Source of the DNA: Opitutales bacterium | Lineage (GTDB): Bacteria > Verrucomicrobiota > Verrucomicrobiia > Opitutales > T3Sed10-336 | DNA: 36,054 nucleotides | Assembly: GCA_020831535.1 (NCBI GenBank) | Contig: JAFIGF010000230.1 | Coordinates: forward strand, 1-36,054 | Reading direction: 5' to 3' | Shown here: positions 15,374 through 22,395 of the stretch, piece after piece | Numbering within the stretch: the first letter of the stretch is position 1 | How the letters are laid out: every line of letters starts with the position of its first letter | Notes under the pieces: model-generated | The model's input: the letters and a program-made list of their open reading frames with translations, nothing else | Database searches by the model: none | What the model was told of the DNA's origin: nothing | Made by a program: the position numbers and the translations under genes

Positions 15374-16084
15374 TTATTCCGGATGAGTTGGCTTATCCGG
15401 GTTTTTTGATTTGAAGAGGGGGCCCAGGAAAACCCAGATCATTCCCATCATGACCAAGGCGGCGGCAGCGAACGGGCTCAGGGCGAGATTGGATTCCAGT
15501 CCGAGCAGGGTCAGGCCGGAGGTGATGCACCAGAGGACGGGGATTACGGCTAAAACCCCAAGGCGCCAACTTTTTGTGACCACCAAAAGAATCCCCAGAG
15601 TGGCGATGGCGGTGGGATCCGGATGGATTCCGAAAACTTCAGACCGTGTTGCGGCCCCCCCTGCGATTCCGGTCAGCACCGGATAGAGCAAGAGGCCATA
15701 GACGGCAATGATAACCCCCACCCAGGTTGAAACCAATTTGGTCGGTATCGGAGGGCATCGAAATCCTCCCGTCATTCCCAATCCCAGCAGGAGTAGGCCC
15801 TGCAGGCAAAAGGCCCATCCGAACCAAAAACCGATGGGCGTCAGGTCAGCATAGTCCCGTAACAGGAAAGCCACTCCGACCCAGATCCAAATCAAGGCCA
15901 GGGGTAGGGAGGCTATACGGGGACGGCGGACATAGAACAGGGCCAGAATGCCTAGGCCGATCCCGAGGACCAGCAAATGCAGAGGCCACAGGCTTTCATT
16001 GGTTCGCTCGATCAACCGGAAGTAAACATCCGGCGTGAAAGGGATGAAGTCCCTGATCGCATAGGTGCCCCATTCACCCCTCAT
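15374..16084 (-). CDS. multi-spanning membrane protein, DUF6064-like
   Basis: A 236-aa integral membrane protein with seven or eight spans. It opens with a short hydrophilic part (FTPDVYFRLIERTNESLWPL) followed by alternating hydrophobic segments such as LHLLVLGIGLGILALFYV, LALIWIWVGVAFLL and FGWAFCLQGLLLLGLG. The N-WP start followed by a regular TM pattern and an LIWIWVG motif resembles DUF6064 proteins, which have no known function. The start overlaps the stop of the aldo/keto reductase gene by 4 bp, so translation is probably coupled. It is the last gene of a three-gene unit (17513 to 15374). The family call is by general pattern and is tentative. Confidence 0.6.
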   Translation of the reverse strand: MRGEWGTYAIRDFIPFTPDVYFRLIERTNESLWPLHLLVLGIGLGILALFYVRRPRIASLPLALIWIWVGVAFLLRDYADLTPIGFWFGWAFCLQGLLLLGLGMTGGFRCPPIPTKLVSTWVGVIIAVYGLLLYPVLTGIAGGAATRSEVFGIHPDPTAIATLGILLVVTKSWRLGVLAVIPVLWCITSGLTLLGLESNLALSPFAAAALVMMGMIWVFLGPLFKSKNPDKPTHPE

Positions 16085-17019
16085 AACGATTCAATGTGTC
16101 GGATCATTCGTTCCCGGGTTTCGGCGTTCGGGAGCGCTCCCCGCCCGGCACCCATGTTTTCGCGCAGGTGATCGACCCGGGTGGTTGCCGGGATGGCGCA
16201 GGTGACGGCAGGATGGGAAACGATGAATTTCAAAAGAAAGTCGGCCCAGTTCTCGCAGTCGAATTCATCCGCCGCCCACCGGGGGACTTCGTGGTTTGCC
16301 TTGAGGTCACGGATTAAACTCCCCCCGTCATAGGGGCGGTTCGCGATTACCGCGATCCCTTTCTCCTGGGCCAACGGCAGGAGGCGGTCTTCCACCTCGC
16401 GGTGGGTGATGTTGTAGGTTAACTGCACAAAATCGATTCCGCCCCGTTCCATCAGTTGGGCAAAGTCCTCGTGTCGCCGCCCGTGGGAGGTCGTGATACC
16501 GACATAGCGGATTTCACCCGCTTCCTTCATCTCCTGGAGGGTTTCCAGGTGGGCTTCGGCGGCAACCAGATTGTGCACCTGCATCAGGTCGAAGGGCTGA
16601 ACCCCCCAAAGTTCTTCCGATTCCGCAATCTGCTCCCGCGTTTTGCCTCCGTCGCGGGTCCAGACCTTCTCGGCCGAGAACATCGTATCCGGAACCCCAA
16701 TACGTTCCAAGGCAAATCCCAGAACCTCTCTCGCGGAACCATACATGGGTGAACAGTCCACCATTCCCCCGCCTTCATCGAAGAAAGCCTTCAGTACCTC
16801 CGTCCGGTCCAATCGCAGTTGTCGATCATTTCCGACATTGAAAGTTCGCCAGGTGCCGATACCGATCACCGGAATTTTTTCATCGGCCCCGGGAATCGGT
16901 TTGAGAAGGGACCGGTTGTTTTGTCCCAGAACGGTGAGCGGGGAGAGGGAGAGCGAGGCAACGCTGACTCCCATCAGTTTCAGGGCTTGCCGACGGGTAA
17001 TAGGATCGATGGTTTTCAT
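16081..17019 (-). CDS. Tat-exported aldo/keto reductase
   Basis: A 312-aa protein. The first 32 residues form a twin-arginine signal (ITRRQALKLMGVSVASLSLS, then a cleavage region near VLGQN), so the enzyme is probably folded with its cofactor and exported. The rest is an aldo/keto reductase barrel: IGIGTWRTFNVG, the catalytic Asp and Tyr in MVDCSPMYGSA, the Lys in FSAEKVWT, the His in LMQVHNL, and the NADP-binding end PATTRVDHLRENMGA. The family reduces aldehydes or ketones with NADPH; an exported form is less common and its electron donor is unclear. It overlaps both neighbours by 4 bp, within a tight three-gene unit with two membrane proteins. Confidence 0.85.
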   Translation of the reverse strand: MKTIDPITRRQALKLMGVSVASLSLSPLTVLGQNNRSLLKPIPGADEKIPVIGIGTWRTFNVGNDRQLRLDRTEVLKAFFDEGGGMVDCSPMYGSAREVLGFALERIGVPDTMFSAEKVWTRDGGKTREQIAESEELWGVQPFDLMQVHNLVAAEAHLETLQEMKEAGEIRYVGITTSHGRRHEDFAQLMERGGIDFVQLTYNITHREVEDRLLPLAQEKGIAVIANRPYDGGSLIRDLKANHEVPRWAADEFDCENWADFLLKFIVSHPAVTCAIPATTRVDHLRENMGAGRGALPNAETRERMIRHIESL

Positions 17020-17513
17020 GATTCAACTTCCTTTGAGGGTTTGCGTTGGGTTGAAGAGCCTTTCCCTGGTGAGACCAAGCGCCCTCCGGCGACCAAAGCC
17101 GTCGCTAGAACCAGGATAAAGGAAAGTAGGACAAATACCTTGTTAATAAACCAGTTCGTGCGCCAGATGCTCCACTCCGGATCGGAGAGGAACCAGACAA
17201 AAAGGCTCACAATGATGATGATTTCGACGACCGACATGAGGATCGCCAGCGGACGCGTGTACCATGGCTTCCGCAGTAGCGCCCAGCCGAGCCAAACATG
17301 GGCGACGGGCCACAAATCCCAATACACATATTCCGTCAGGGCAACCCCTTCGGCCAGCGCGTAGGCGATAGGGAACAGGTACTTTATCACCACCGTCCAA
17401 GCGGCGAGAATAAAGAGAAAATGGGCCAAAAAAGCGACCCAGCCCGTGACCGGGGGCTCGTCGGGGCCCACTCTGTATTCGGCAATGCTGGCTGGTTTTG
17501 GCTCAGGGTCCAC
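17016..17513 (-). CDS. four-span membrane protein, unknown function
   Basis: A 165-aa protein I do not recognise. It has four likely membrane spans: WVAFLAHFLFILAAWTVVIKYLF, YWDLWPVAHVWLGWALL, AILMSVVEIIIIVSLFVWFL and FVLLSFILVLATALVAGG. Both ends are hydrophilic. The start codon is GTG, preceded by a weak purine-rich AGGGTG at a suitable distance. It overlaps the Tat aldo/keto reductase gene by 4 bp and would be the first gene of the three-gene unit. Inference: a membrane partner of the exported reductase, perhaps feeding it electrons, although no heme or quinone motif can be pointed out. Confidence 0.65.
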   Translation of the reverse strand: MDPEPKPASIAEYRVGPDEPPVTGWVAFLAHFLFILAAWTVVIKYLFPIAYALAEGVALTEYVYWDLWPVAHVWLGWALLRKPWYTRPLAILMSVVEIIIIVSLFVWFLSDPEWSIWRTNWFINKVFVLLSFILVLATALVAGGRLVSPGKGSSTQRKPSKEVES

Positions 17514-18221
17514 GGATTCACCCTAACAGTGATTTGCGCTAAATTCAAAAAAAGTCCGCGATTCTTTCATCGAAGCTCTGCCAGAGATCTGCCCTTCAGC
17601 GTTATGCCTCTTGATGATGGAGGCCCTGGTCTCAAGACTCTTGATTCCAGTGAAGTAAAGGTGACACCAATGGAATTTTGTTAAGGTAGAAGGCGCACGC
17701 ATTTGGTAAGTCCCAGAGGGACGGTAAGAGGATAGCCGTGGATGAAAATCCACGGAATAGGCATCACACCCCCAATAGAATGCCTCGCAGAGCGAGAGCA
17801 GGAGGGGTGGCACTCGGTGTTGGGCTAGTGGAAAAACCCCAAGCCCAACCCTCTCAGGTCTCGCTCTGCGAGACATTTAGATTTTTGCGTGGAGATTACG
17901 TGGATTGCCATCCACGCCTACCATCGGCCCGTCCCTCCGGGACGTGGGTTTGTTTTGACCTCTCATTCGATGACTTGTCGGCATTCTCTCGCGAAAATGG
18001 CTTCATTTACCGTTTCACACGCTCAATCTGAGGAGAGTTCTATCGTCTTGCGCTTAAGTCTTTATTCAAAAACAACTTGAAATTTTCGATGTGGGGTTTC
18101 CGGGAAATGTGGGTCAGGAGGCCCTGGTCTTGCCAGCCCTTCCAGGGATGGATCATTGCGATTACCTCAAGGCCCCAAAGAAGCTGATCCTTAAAACGCC
18201 CCGTGTTTGATGAAATTCCAG
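17514..18221. other. intergenic region with palindromic repeat
   Basis: No convincing gene lies here. 17514-17636 should hold the promoter of the leftward unit starting at 17513; only a weak TTGAAT and nothing near -10 consensus is seen. 17637-17945 is the repeat element described separately. 17946-18221 shows no repeat partner. A small stem CCCTGG/CCAGGG at 18132-18157 lies beyond the end of the secreted-protein cluster but has no T tract, so it is not called as a terminator. Confidence 0.7.
17637..17945. repeat. long palindromic dispersed repeat, copy 1
   Basis: About 197 bp (17637-17834) are nearly identical to 35666-35862. From about 17708 the element is a large imperfect palindrome centred near 17827. 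The outer arms are two-hairpin modules (GTCCC-AGA-GGGAC at 17710-17722 plus CCGTGGAT-GAAA-ATCCACGG at 17736-17755), mirrored by CGTGGAT-TGCC-ATCCACG (17899-17916) and GTCCC-TCC-GGGAC (17931-17943). The middle arms are 19 bp with one mismatch (17779-17797 and 17859-17877). The inner arms are TTGGGCT (17820-17826) and AGCCCAA (17842-17848). It carries no gene and resembles a MITE or REP-type element. Confidence 0.85.
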
Positions 18222-19112
18222 TTACTCTTTTGAGAAAATTTCCACCGACACGGTTTTGCGGGTTTGCGACAGCAAATCCTCAAAGGCTCGTTGCTGCTGC
18301 GCTTGATACCATTCGATCCTGAGAAGGTCGGCAACTTCGGTAACCGGACGGATGGTCGCCGGTCTTTGATTGGTCAATAGCAGGAGCCAGGCCGCGTCAT
18401 TTGCCATGACAACAGGTGACAGGTCACCGATGTCAGATAATTCAAAGGCCGCTGCGATCACCTCCGGGGGAAGCAGGAAATGGGTCTGGTCACGTTGAAT
18501 CCAACCGCATAATCCCCCGTTAAAACGGGTATCCGGTTCATCGGAATAGCGTGCTGCCTCCGGACCGAAGCCGGTTTGGGCAAGCTCAGGTTCGCGCTCT
18601 GCGAATCGCTTTCGGGCCTCTTCCAGCGCCGCGACAGCGGAAGCGCCTTCCACTTCCTCAAATTGACGCCGCAACACTGCAATGGCTTTTCGTTCCGGTT
18701 CGGTGAATCTTTCGATTTGTTGTGCGTGGAGAGTTTCCAATTGCGCATCGGTAGGCGATGAAAGGGCATCCATCGAAGCATCACGTATCCGGCCAGCCAG
18801 CATTTGACGCCAGGTTGCGCGAAACTCGGGAGTTTGGTTAAGACCAGCCTCCATGGCAGCATGAGCCAGCAGCAGTTCATCAATAATCTGTTGCCGCGCG
18901 GTATCCGCATCACGGGCTCGCCCGGTTTGCAAGACCAAGTCAACATCCGCAGTCGTGATCCAAACCTCACCGACGCGGGCAATCGCATCGTCGGGAACCA
19001 CCTCCGCTTCGATCTCCTCTTTTTGACCACAAGCTGGGATTAAGGCAAAGCAAAGCAAGACACCGCCCAGTTTTAGGAGTGGGTAAACTGATGAAATCTG
19101 AGGAAATCTCAT
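18222..19112 (-). CDS. PpiC/parvulin-type peptidylprolyl isomerase lipoprotein
   Basis: A 296-aa protein with a lipoprotein signal (hydrophobic LLCFALIPAC, lipid-attachment Cys28), followed by a SurA-like helical N-terminal region (IARVGEVWITTADVDLVLQ, ARQQIIDELLLAHAAM) and a degraded parvulin domain at about residues 135-255. The parvulin part includes the FGPEAARYSDEPDTRFNGGLCGWIQ and IAAAFELSDIGDLSPVV motifs. Such proteins fold or escort exported proteins in the periplasm. Its start overlaps the end of the PEP-CTERM gene by 4 bp, and it is the last gene of a six-gene run of exported proteins. Inference: a dedicated foldase for that cluster, anchored to a membrane. Prolyl isomerase activity itself is not certain. 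Confidence 0.85.
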   Translation of the reverse strand: MRFPQISSVYPLLKLGGVLLCFALIPACGQKEEIEAEVVPDDAIARVGEVWITTADVDLVLQTGRARDADTARQQIIDELLLAHAAMEAGLNQTPEFRATWRQMLAGRIRDASMDALSSPTDAQLETLHAQQIERFTEPERKAIAVLRRQFEEVEGASAVAALEEARKRFAEREPELAQTGFGPEAARYSDEPDTRFNGGLCGWIQRDQTHFLLPPEVIAAAFELSDIGDLSPVVMANDAAWLLLLTNQRPATIRPVTEVADLLRIEWYQAQQQRAFEDLLSQTRKTVSVEIFSKE

Positions 19113-19789
19113 TGGGACAAGAAACGATGTTTTCTCCGCCAGCCAACAAAAATGGCCATCCCCAATCCTAACCCGACGGCGAAAAACCGGGGCTCAGGAA
19201 TAGCCGTGAGGGAAAATAGGTATGGGGTATCGGTTTGAGGAATCCAACCGTCTCCGGCGGTGCCAGCGGAGGCAATTGAGGTACCGATATTCCAGCCTCC
19301 CACCGAAGTCACTGCGGGCGTGTTCAAAATATAAGACCAATGATAGATTCCGGTTTCAAATGTCTCGGGATCCGGTGCGGTGGCCCCGGCGACGATCCAG
19401 TAGTTGGTCTCGGGCAACAATTCAGCATTTTGATATGCCCCTTTCGGGAAAAGCATGAACACCGGATCGATCCCTTCGTTGAGCGGGGTGATATCGAAAT
19501 CGACGATCAAATCCGCCAGATTGGGGCGAAAGTTTTCTTCCCCCACGATCATCACTTTGAAATTGCTATTCGGCACCGTCATGGTCATCGCCAGGCGGAG
19601 GGACTGAACGAACACAGGTTCGGCCTCATCCGTGGAAAAGAACGATTGTCCCTCCCATTGGGTGTACCCTATCGGGACACTATCATCGGCGGCGACGTCG
19701 GCATCGCCTAGCACAATGATCGCCGCTGAGGCATAAACCGGCAACATTGCCACCAGTAGAAACATCCAAATGCGAAAGGAAATTATCAT
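19109..19789 (-). CDS. PEP-CTERM sorted extracellular protein
   Basis: A 226-aa exported protein with an N-terminal signal peptide (MIISFRIWMFLLVAMLPVYASA) and a C-terminal PEP-CTERM sorting signal: the PEP motif in LTAIPEPRFF, a hydrophobic span (VGLGLGMAIFVGW) and a basic end (RRKHRF). The body is beta-rich (YTQWEGQSFFSTDE, LRLAMTMTV, PETNYWIVAGAT, GIYHWSYILNT) and resembles the 'choice-of-anchor' proteins found with this signal. Known for the family: an exosortase cleaves the signal and releases or anchors the protein at the surface; no exosortase gene is in the window. It is coupled to the PpiC lipoprotein gene by a 4-bp overlap and lies 18 bp after the Calx-beta protein gene. Confidence 0.85.
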   Translation of the reverse strand: MIISFRIWMFLLVAMLPVYASAAIIVLGDADVAADDSVPIGYTQWEGQSFFSTDEAEPVFVQSLRLAMTMTVPNSNFKVMIVGEENFRPNLADLIVDFDITPLNEGIDPVFMLFPKGAYQNAELLPETNYWIVAGATAPDPETFETGIYHWSYILNTPAVTSVGGWNIGTSIASAGTAGDGWIPQTDTPYLFSLTAIPEPRFFAVGLGLGMAIFVGWRRKHRFLSQ

Positions 19790-19807
19790 ACGTTCATGTA
19801 TATTCGA

Positions 19808-22378
19808 TCAGCGGCGGACGGCGATGCGAAAAAAGCGGGAGGGCAAACCATTTTCCGGCTGGAGAGAGAGTTCCACATGTTCCTGACCCGCCGCGTCGAA
19901 ACGGTAATTGGATTCCTCAAAGACCGATTCCGGAACCGCTGTCCAGTTTTGCAAATCCGAAGACCATTCGAGGATATATTCAATCTCCGGAGCGGAGGGC
20001 CAACGCGGGTATTCCAGCCGCAGAGGCCCCCCTGCGGATCCCGGTATTATCCGCAGAAAATCCGACCGCATTCCGGCCTCCGGTGTTTGATTAAAGGCAA
20101 ACAGCGTCAAACCAGTGATCCGGGGAGCAAACTCATGACGCAGAAAATCTTCCCGCCCCATGTCGATTTGGTTTTGCGATATCCAAGTATGAATAGCGGT
20201 GGGCCCGTTCACAATCACCGTACGGGCTTGAGCATTCATCCCGATCTCATAGCTGGGATCGGGGACAATCTTGAGGATCACGTCCAAAGGCCCCTCTTCC
20301 AGGTAAGCACTGGAGAGGGGTTCCACCAGCACCACCCGCGACTGCTCGGCCGCATTGAAAGTAACCGAGGATGGAAGACGCCGGTAATCCAGTGCAGGGA
20401 TCGCCGTCCCGGTGGCCGATAATTTGACTGTTAGCGGGGCGCTTAGCGGGCCCTGCCTCCGTACCACTATCTCGGCGGGTGATAGACTGTTCAAGTACGC
20501 AACCGACTCCGGCACCTCCAACCAGACCCGACTGGGCAGGTCTTTGAGAATAAAGGTCAGGGTCGTGCTATCCGGATCAATGACGTAATTTTCGCTGGCA
20601 TGGACATCCAGGATGATGGTTTCGTCCGGCTCCAACAAGTCATCCGCCAGGGGCTGGATGGTGAGCGTCAGTTGCTTTTGTCCGGCGGCAAAAGTGATCG
20701 AATTCGGAAGATTGACATAATCGACTCCCATCGTGGCGGTCCCGCTCCAGGTCAAACCAACGGTCAACGGCTCGCTGACATCACCACGACGGCTGAAATG
20801 CACATAGGCGGGCTTCAGGTCCTCCTCCTCGGGCTGCCCCTCGCCGATCACAAACAAAGTAGTCACCGCAATGACCGGATCCGTTCGGAGTGCCCCCATG
20901 TCCCAAAGATCGTCAATATCCCACGGGCCTCCCACCATCGGAATATCGATCAGGAAGTCGTTGAAACCAACGCCCGTTCCCTGCGTACTGACCCCCAGCG
21001 TGTGACCGTTAAGCTTGAGATAGTGACTGAGGTTGCGCCCTTCGACCGGTTCCAGAATGGCACTCAAATCCAACTGATCGCCCGCCATGGGATCAAACCC
21101 GAGAACTTCAAGACTGCCCCCGTCACCCGTTACGATAATCGTATCCGCAGTCGGGCCAGTGCGGGCGGTATGGCCGTTGCCCACGACCAGAATATCGCCA
21201 TAAGCGGAGGCGAGCAGGGTGTCGTTGGTTACCCCGGCGATCATCAACCGGGGAAGATCGAGGGGAGTGTTTTCCGGAAATGTCCCTTCCATGGAATCCG
21301 CACTGCTGGGACTACGCAAAACCGTAATGCCGGCCAGGCGGGTGGCATCCTGTACGGCAGGAAAAGGTTCCGGCAGCGTGGCGAGGGGCAAACCGTGCCC
21401 CTCCCAAATGGCGTCCGGGGAGGCGGAGGAGAGATGGATTTGGGTGGTTGCGGTGGCATGTTCCGGATTTTCATCGCGGAGGGTCAGGGTGAACTCCAGT
21501 TGGTCAGGGTGTGCGCCATCACTGGCAATCACAATACGTCCCGCTTCGACATCGGCCTGATTAAACCCCAATAGTGGAAGATCATTTTCCGCCCGATGCA
21601 GGGTAATCCCCTCGGGCAAGGTGCCTACCGTATAAGCCAACTGTTCCGGAGTCGAATCCTGATCGATGGGCTTGAGCATCAGAATCGCTTGGCCACCAAG
21701 CGGCAGACTCACCAACACGCTGCCGGGCAGTTGTGGTTCGACCACGGGTTGAAGAGGATTGGTTCCGGCCAGATAGTGCTCGAGGTTGGTGATTCCGTCG
21801 CCATTGAGATCCGCATCGGCATTGGCAACGTCAAAACCGGTTCCATATTTCATTTCCCACCAATCCGGAATTCCGTCACCATCACTATCGGGCAGATCGC
21901 CTTCCACGATCAGGTCGAGCCGACGGTGCAATCCACGAAATTCGGGATTCAACAAAAAGGTTTGTCCGGCCGGATCGGCAATACGAACCGGCATTCCATC
22001 AACCTCAATGGTCGCGTTAGAAAACGGCGTCTGATCCGTTGTGTTTTGACTCAACAAACCGGGCAAAACCCCCGGCAGGGTATGGGGAACCACCCGGGTG
22101 CTGGGGACGCGGATCAGGTAGGAAAGCGTTCCATCACGCAGTGGTTGCAGTTCAGCAGTCGCGGTGTAGGGCTCCTGAGGATTCCCCTCACCCGGCGTGA
22201 TGGTCCAGACCAACTCGCCTTCGGTAAGCAAATACTCCTCGCCACCGCCAAGGTGGACGACCCTCCCGTAAAATACGACATCGGGCTCGGGCAGGCCAGC
22301 CTGCATGAGCAAGGGTTGACCAATCCCGCAAAGAGCGGTGATCAGAATGGCGAAGGAGCGATAGAGAGAATTTTTCAT
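19808..22378 (-). CDS. secreted thrombospondin-3/Calx-beta repeat protein
   Basis: An 856-aa exported protein. After a signal peptide (about residues 1-27) comes an Ig-like or beta-rich start. A calcium-binding thrombospondin type 3 pair follows at about 162-205 (DSDGDGIPDWWE, then DADLNGDGITNLEHYLAGTNP). A cadherin-like/Ig region and a segment with VVGNGHTARTGPTADTIIVTGDGG follow, then two Calx-beta domains at about 522-616 and 616-716 (GTATMGVDYVNLP and GTAIPALDYRRLP). The C-terminal end (about 790-856: EYILEWSSDLQNWTAVPES and SRFFRIAV) is a small domain common at the end of secreted Verrucomicrobia proteins. Its Asp-rich calcium sites suggest a calcium-stabilised surface or matrix protein. 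It starts 17 bp after the giant gene. Confidence 0.82.
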   Translation of the reverse strand: MKNSLYRSFAILITALCGIGQPLLMQAGLPEPDVVFYGRVVHLGGGEEYLLTEGELVWTITPGEGNPQEPYTATAELQPLRDGTLSYLIRVPSTRVVPHTLPGVLPGLLSQNTTDQTPFSNATIEVDGMPVRIADPAGQTFLLNPEFRGLHRRLDLIVEGDLPDSDGDGIPDWWEMKYGTGFDVANADADLNGDGITNLEHYLAGTNPLQPVVEPQLPGSVLVSLPLGGQAILMLKPIDQDSTPEQLAYTVGTLPEGITLHRAENDLPLLGFNQADVEAGRIVIASDGAHPDQLEFTLTLRDENPEHATATTQIHLSSASPDAIWEGHGLPLATLPEPFPAVQDATRLAGITVLRSPSSADSMEGTFPENTPLDLPRLMIAGVTNDTLLASAYGDILVVGNGHTARTGPTADTIIVTGDGGSLEVLGFDPMAGDQLDLSAILEPVEGRNLSHYLKLNGHTLGVSTQGTGVGFNDFLIDIPMVGGPWDIDDLWDMGALRTDPVIAVTTLFVIGEGQPEEEDLKPAYVHFSRRGDVSEPLTVGLTWSGTATMGVDYVNLPNSITFAAGQKQLTLTIQPLADDLLEPDETIILDVHASENYVIDPDSTTLTFILKDLPSRVWLEVPESVAYLNSLSPAEIVVRRQGPLSAPLTVKLSATGTAIPALDYRRLPSSVTFNAAEQSRVVLVEPLSSAYLEEGPLDVILKIVPDPSYEIGMNAQARTVIVNGPTAIHTWISQNQIDMGREDFLRHEFAPRITGLTLFAFNQTPEAGMRSDFLRIIPGSAGGPLRLEYPRWPSAPEIEYILEWSSDLQNWTAVPESVFEESNYRFDAAGQEHVELSLQPENGLPSRFFRIAVRR

Positions 22379-22395
22379 GGTAGGTATCCTTCCGG

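Noticed and set aside
17523..18031. Small open frames around repeat copy 1
   Set aside because: Their translations recur at copy 2, follow the repeat and have no independent coding signs.
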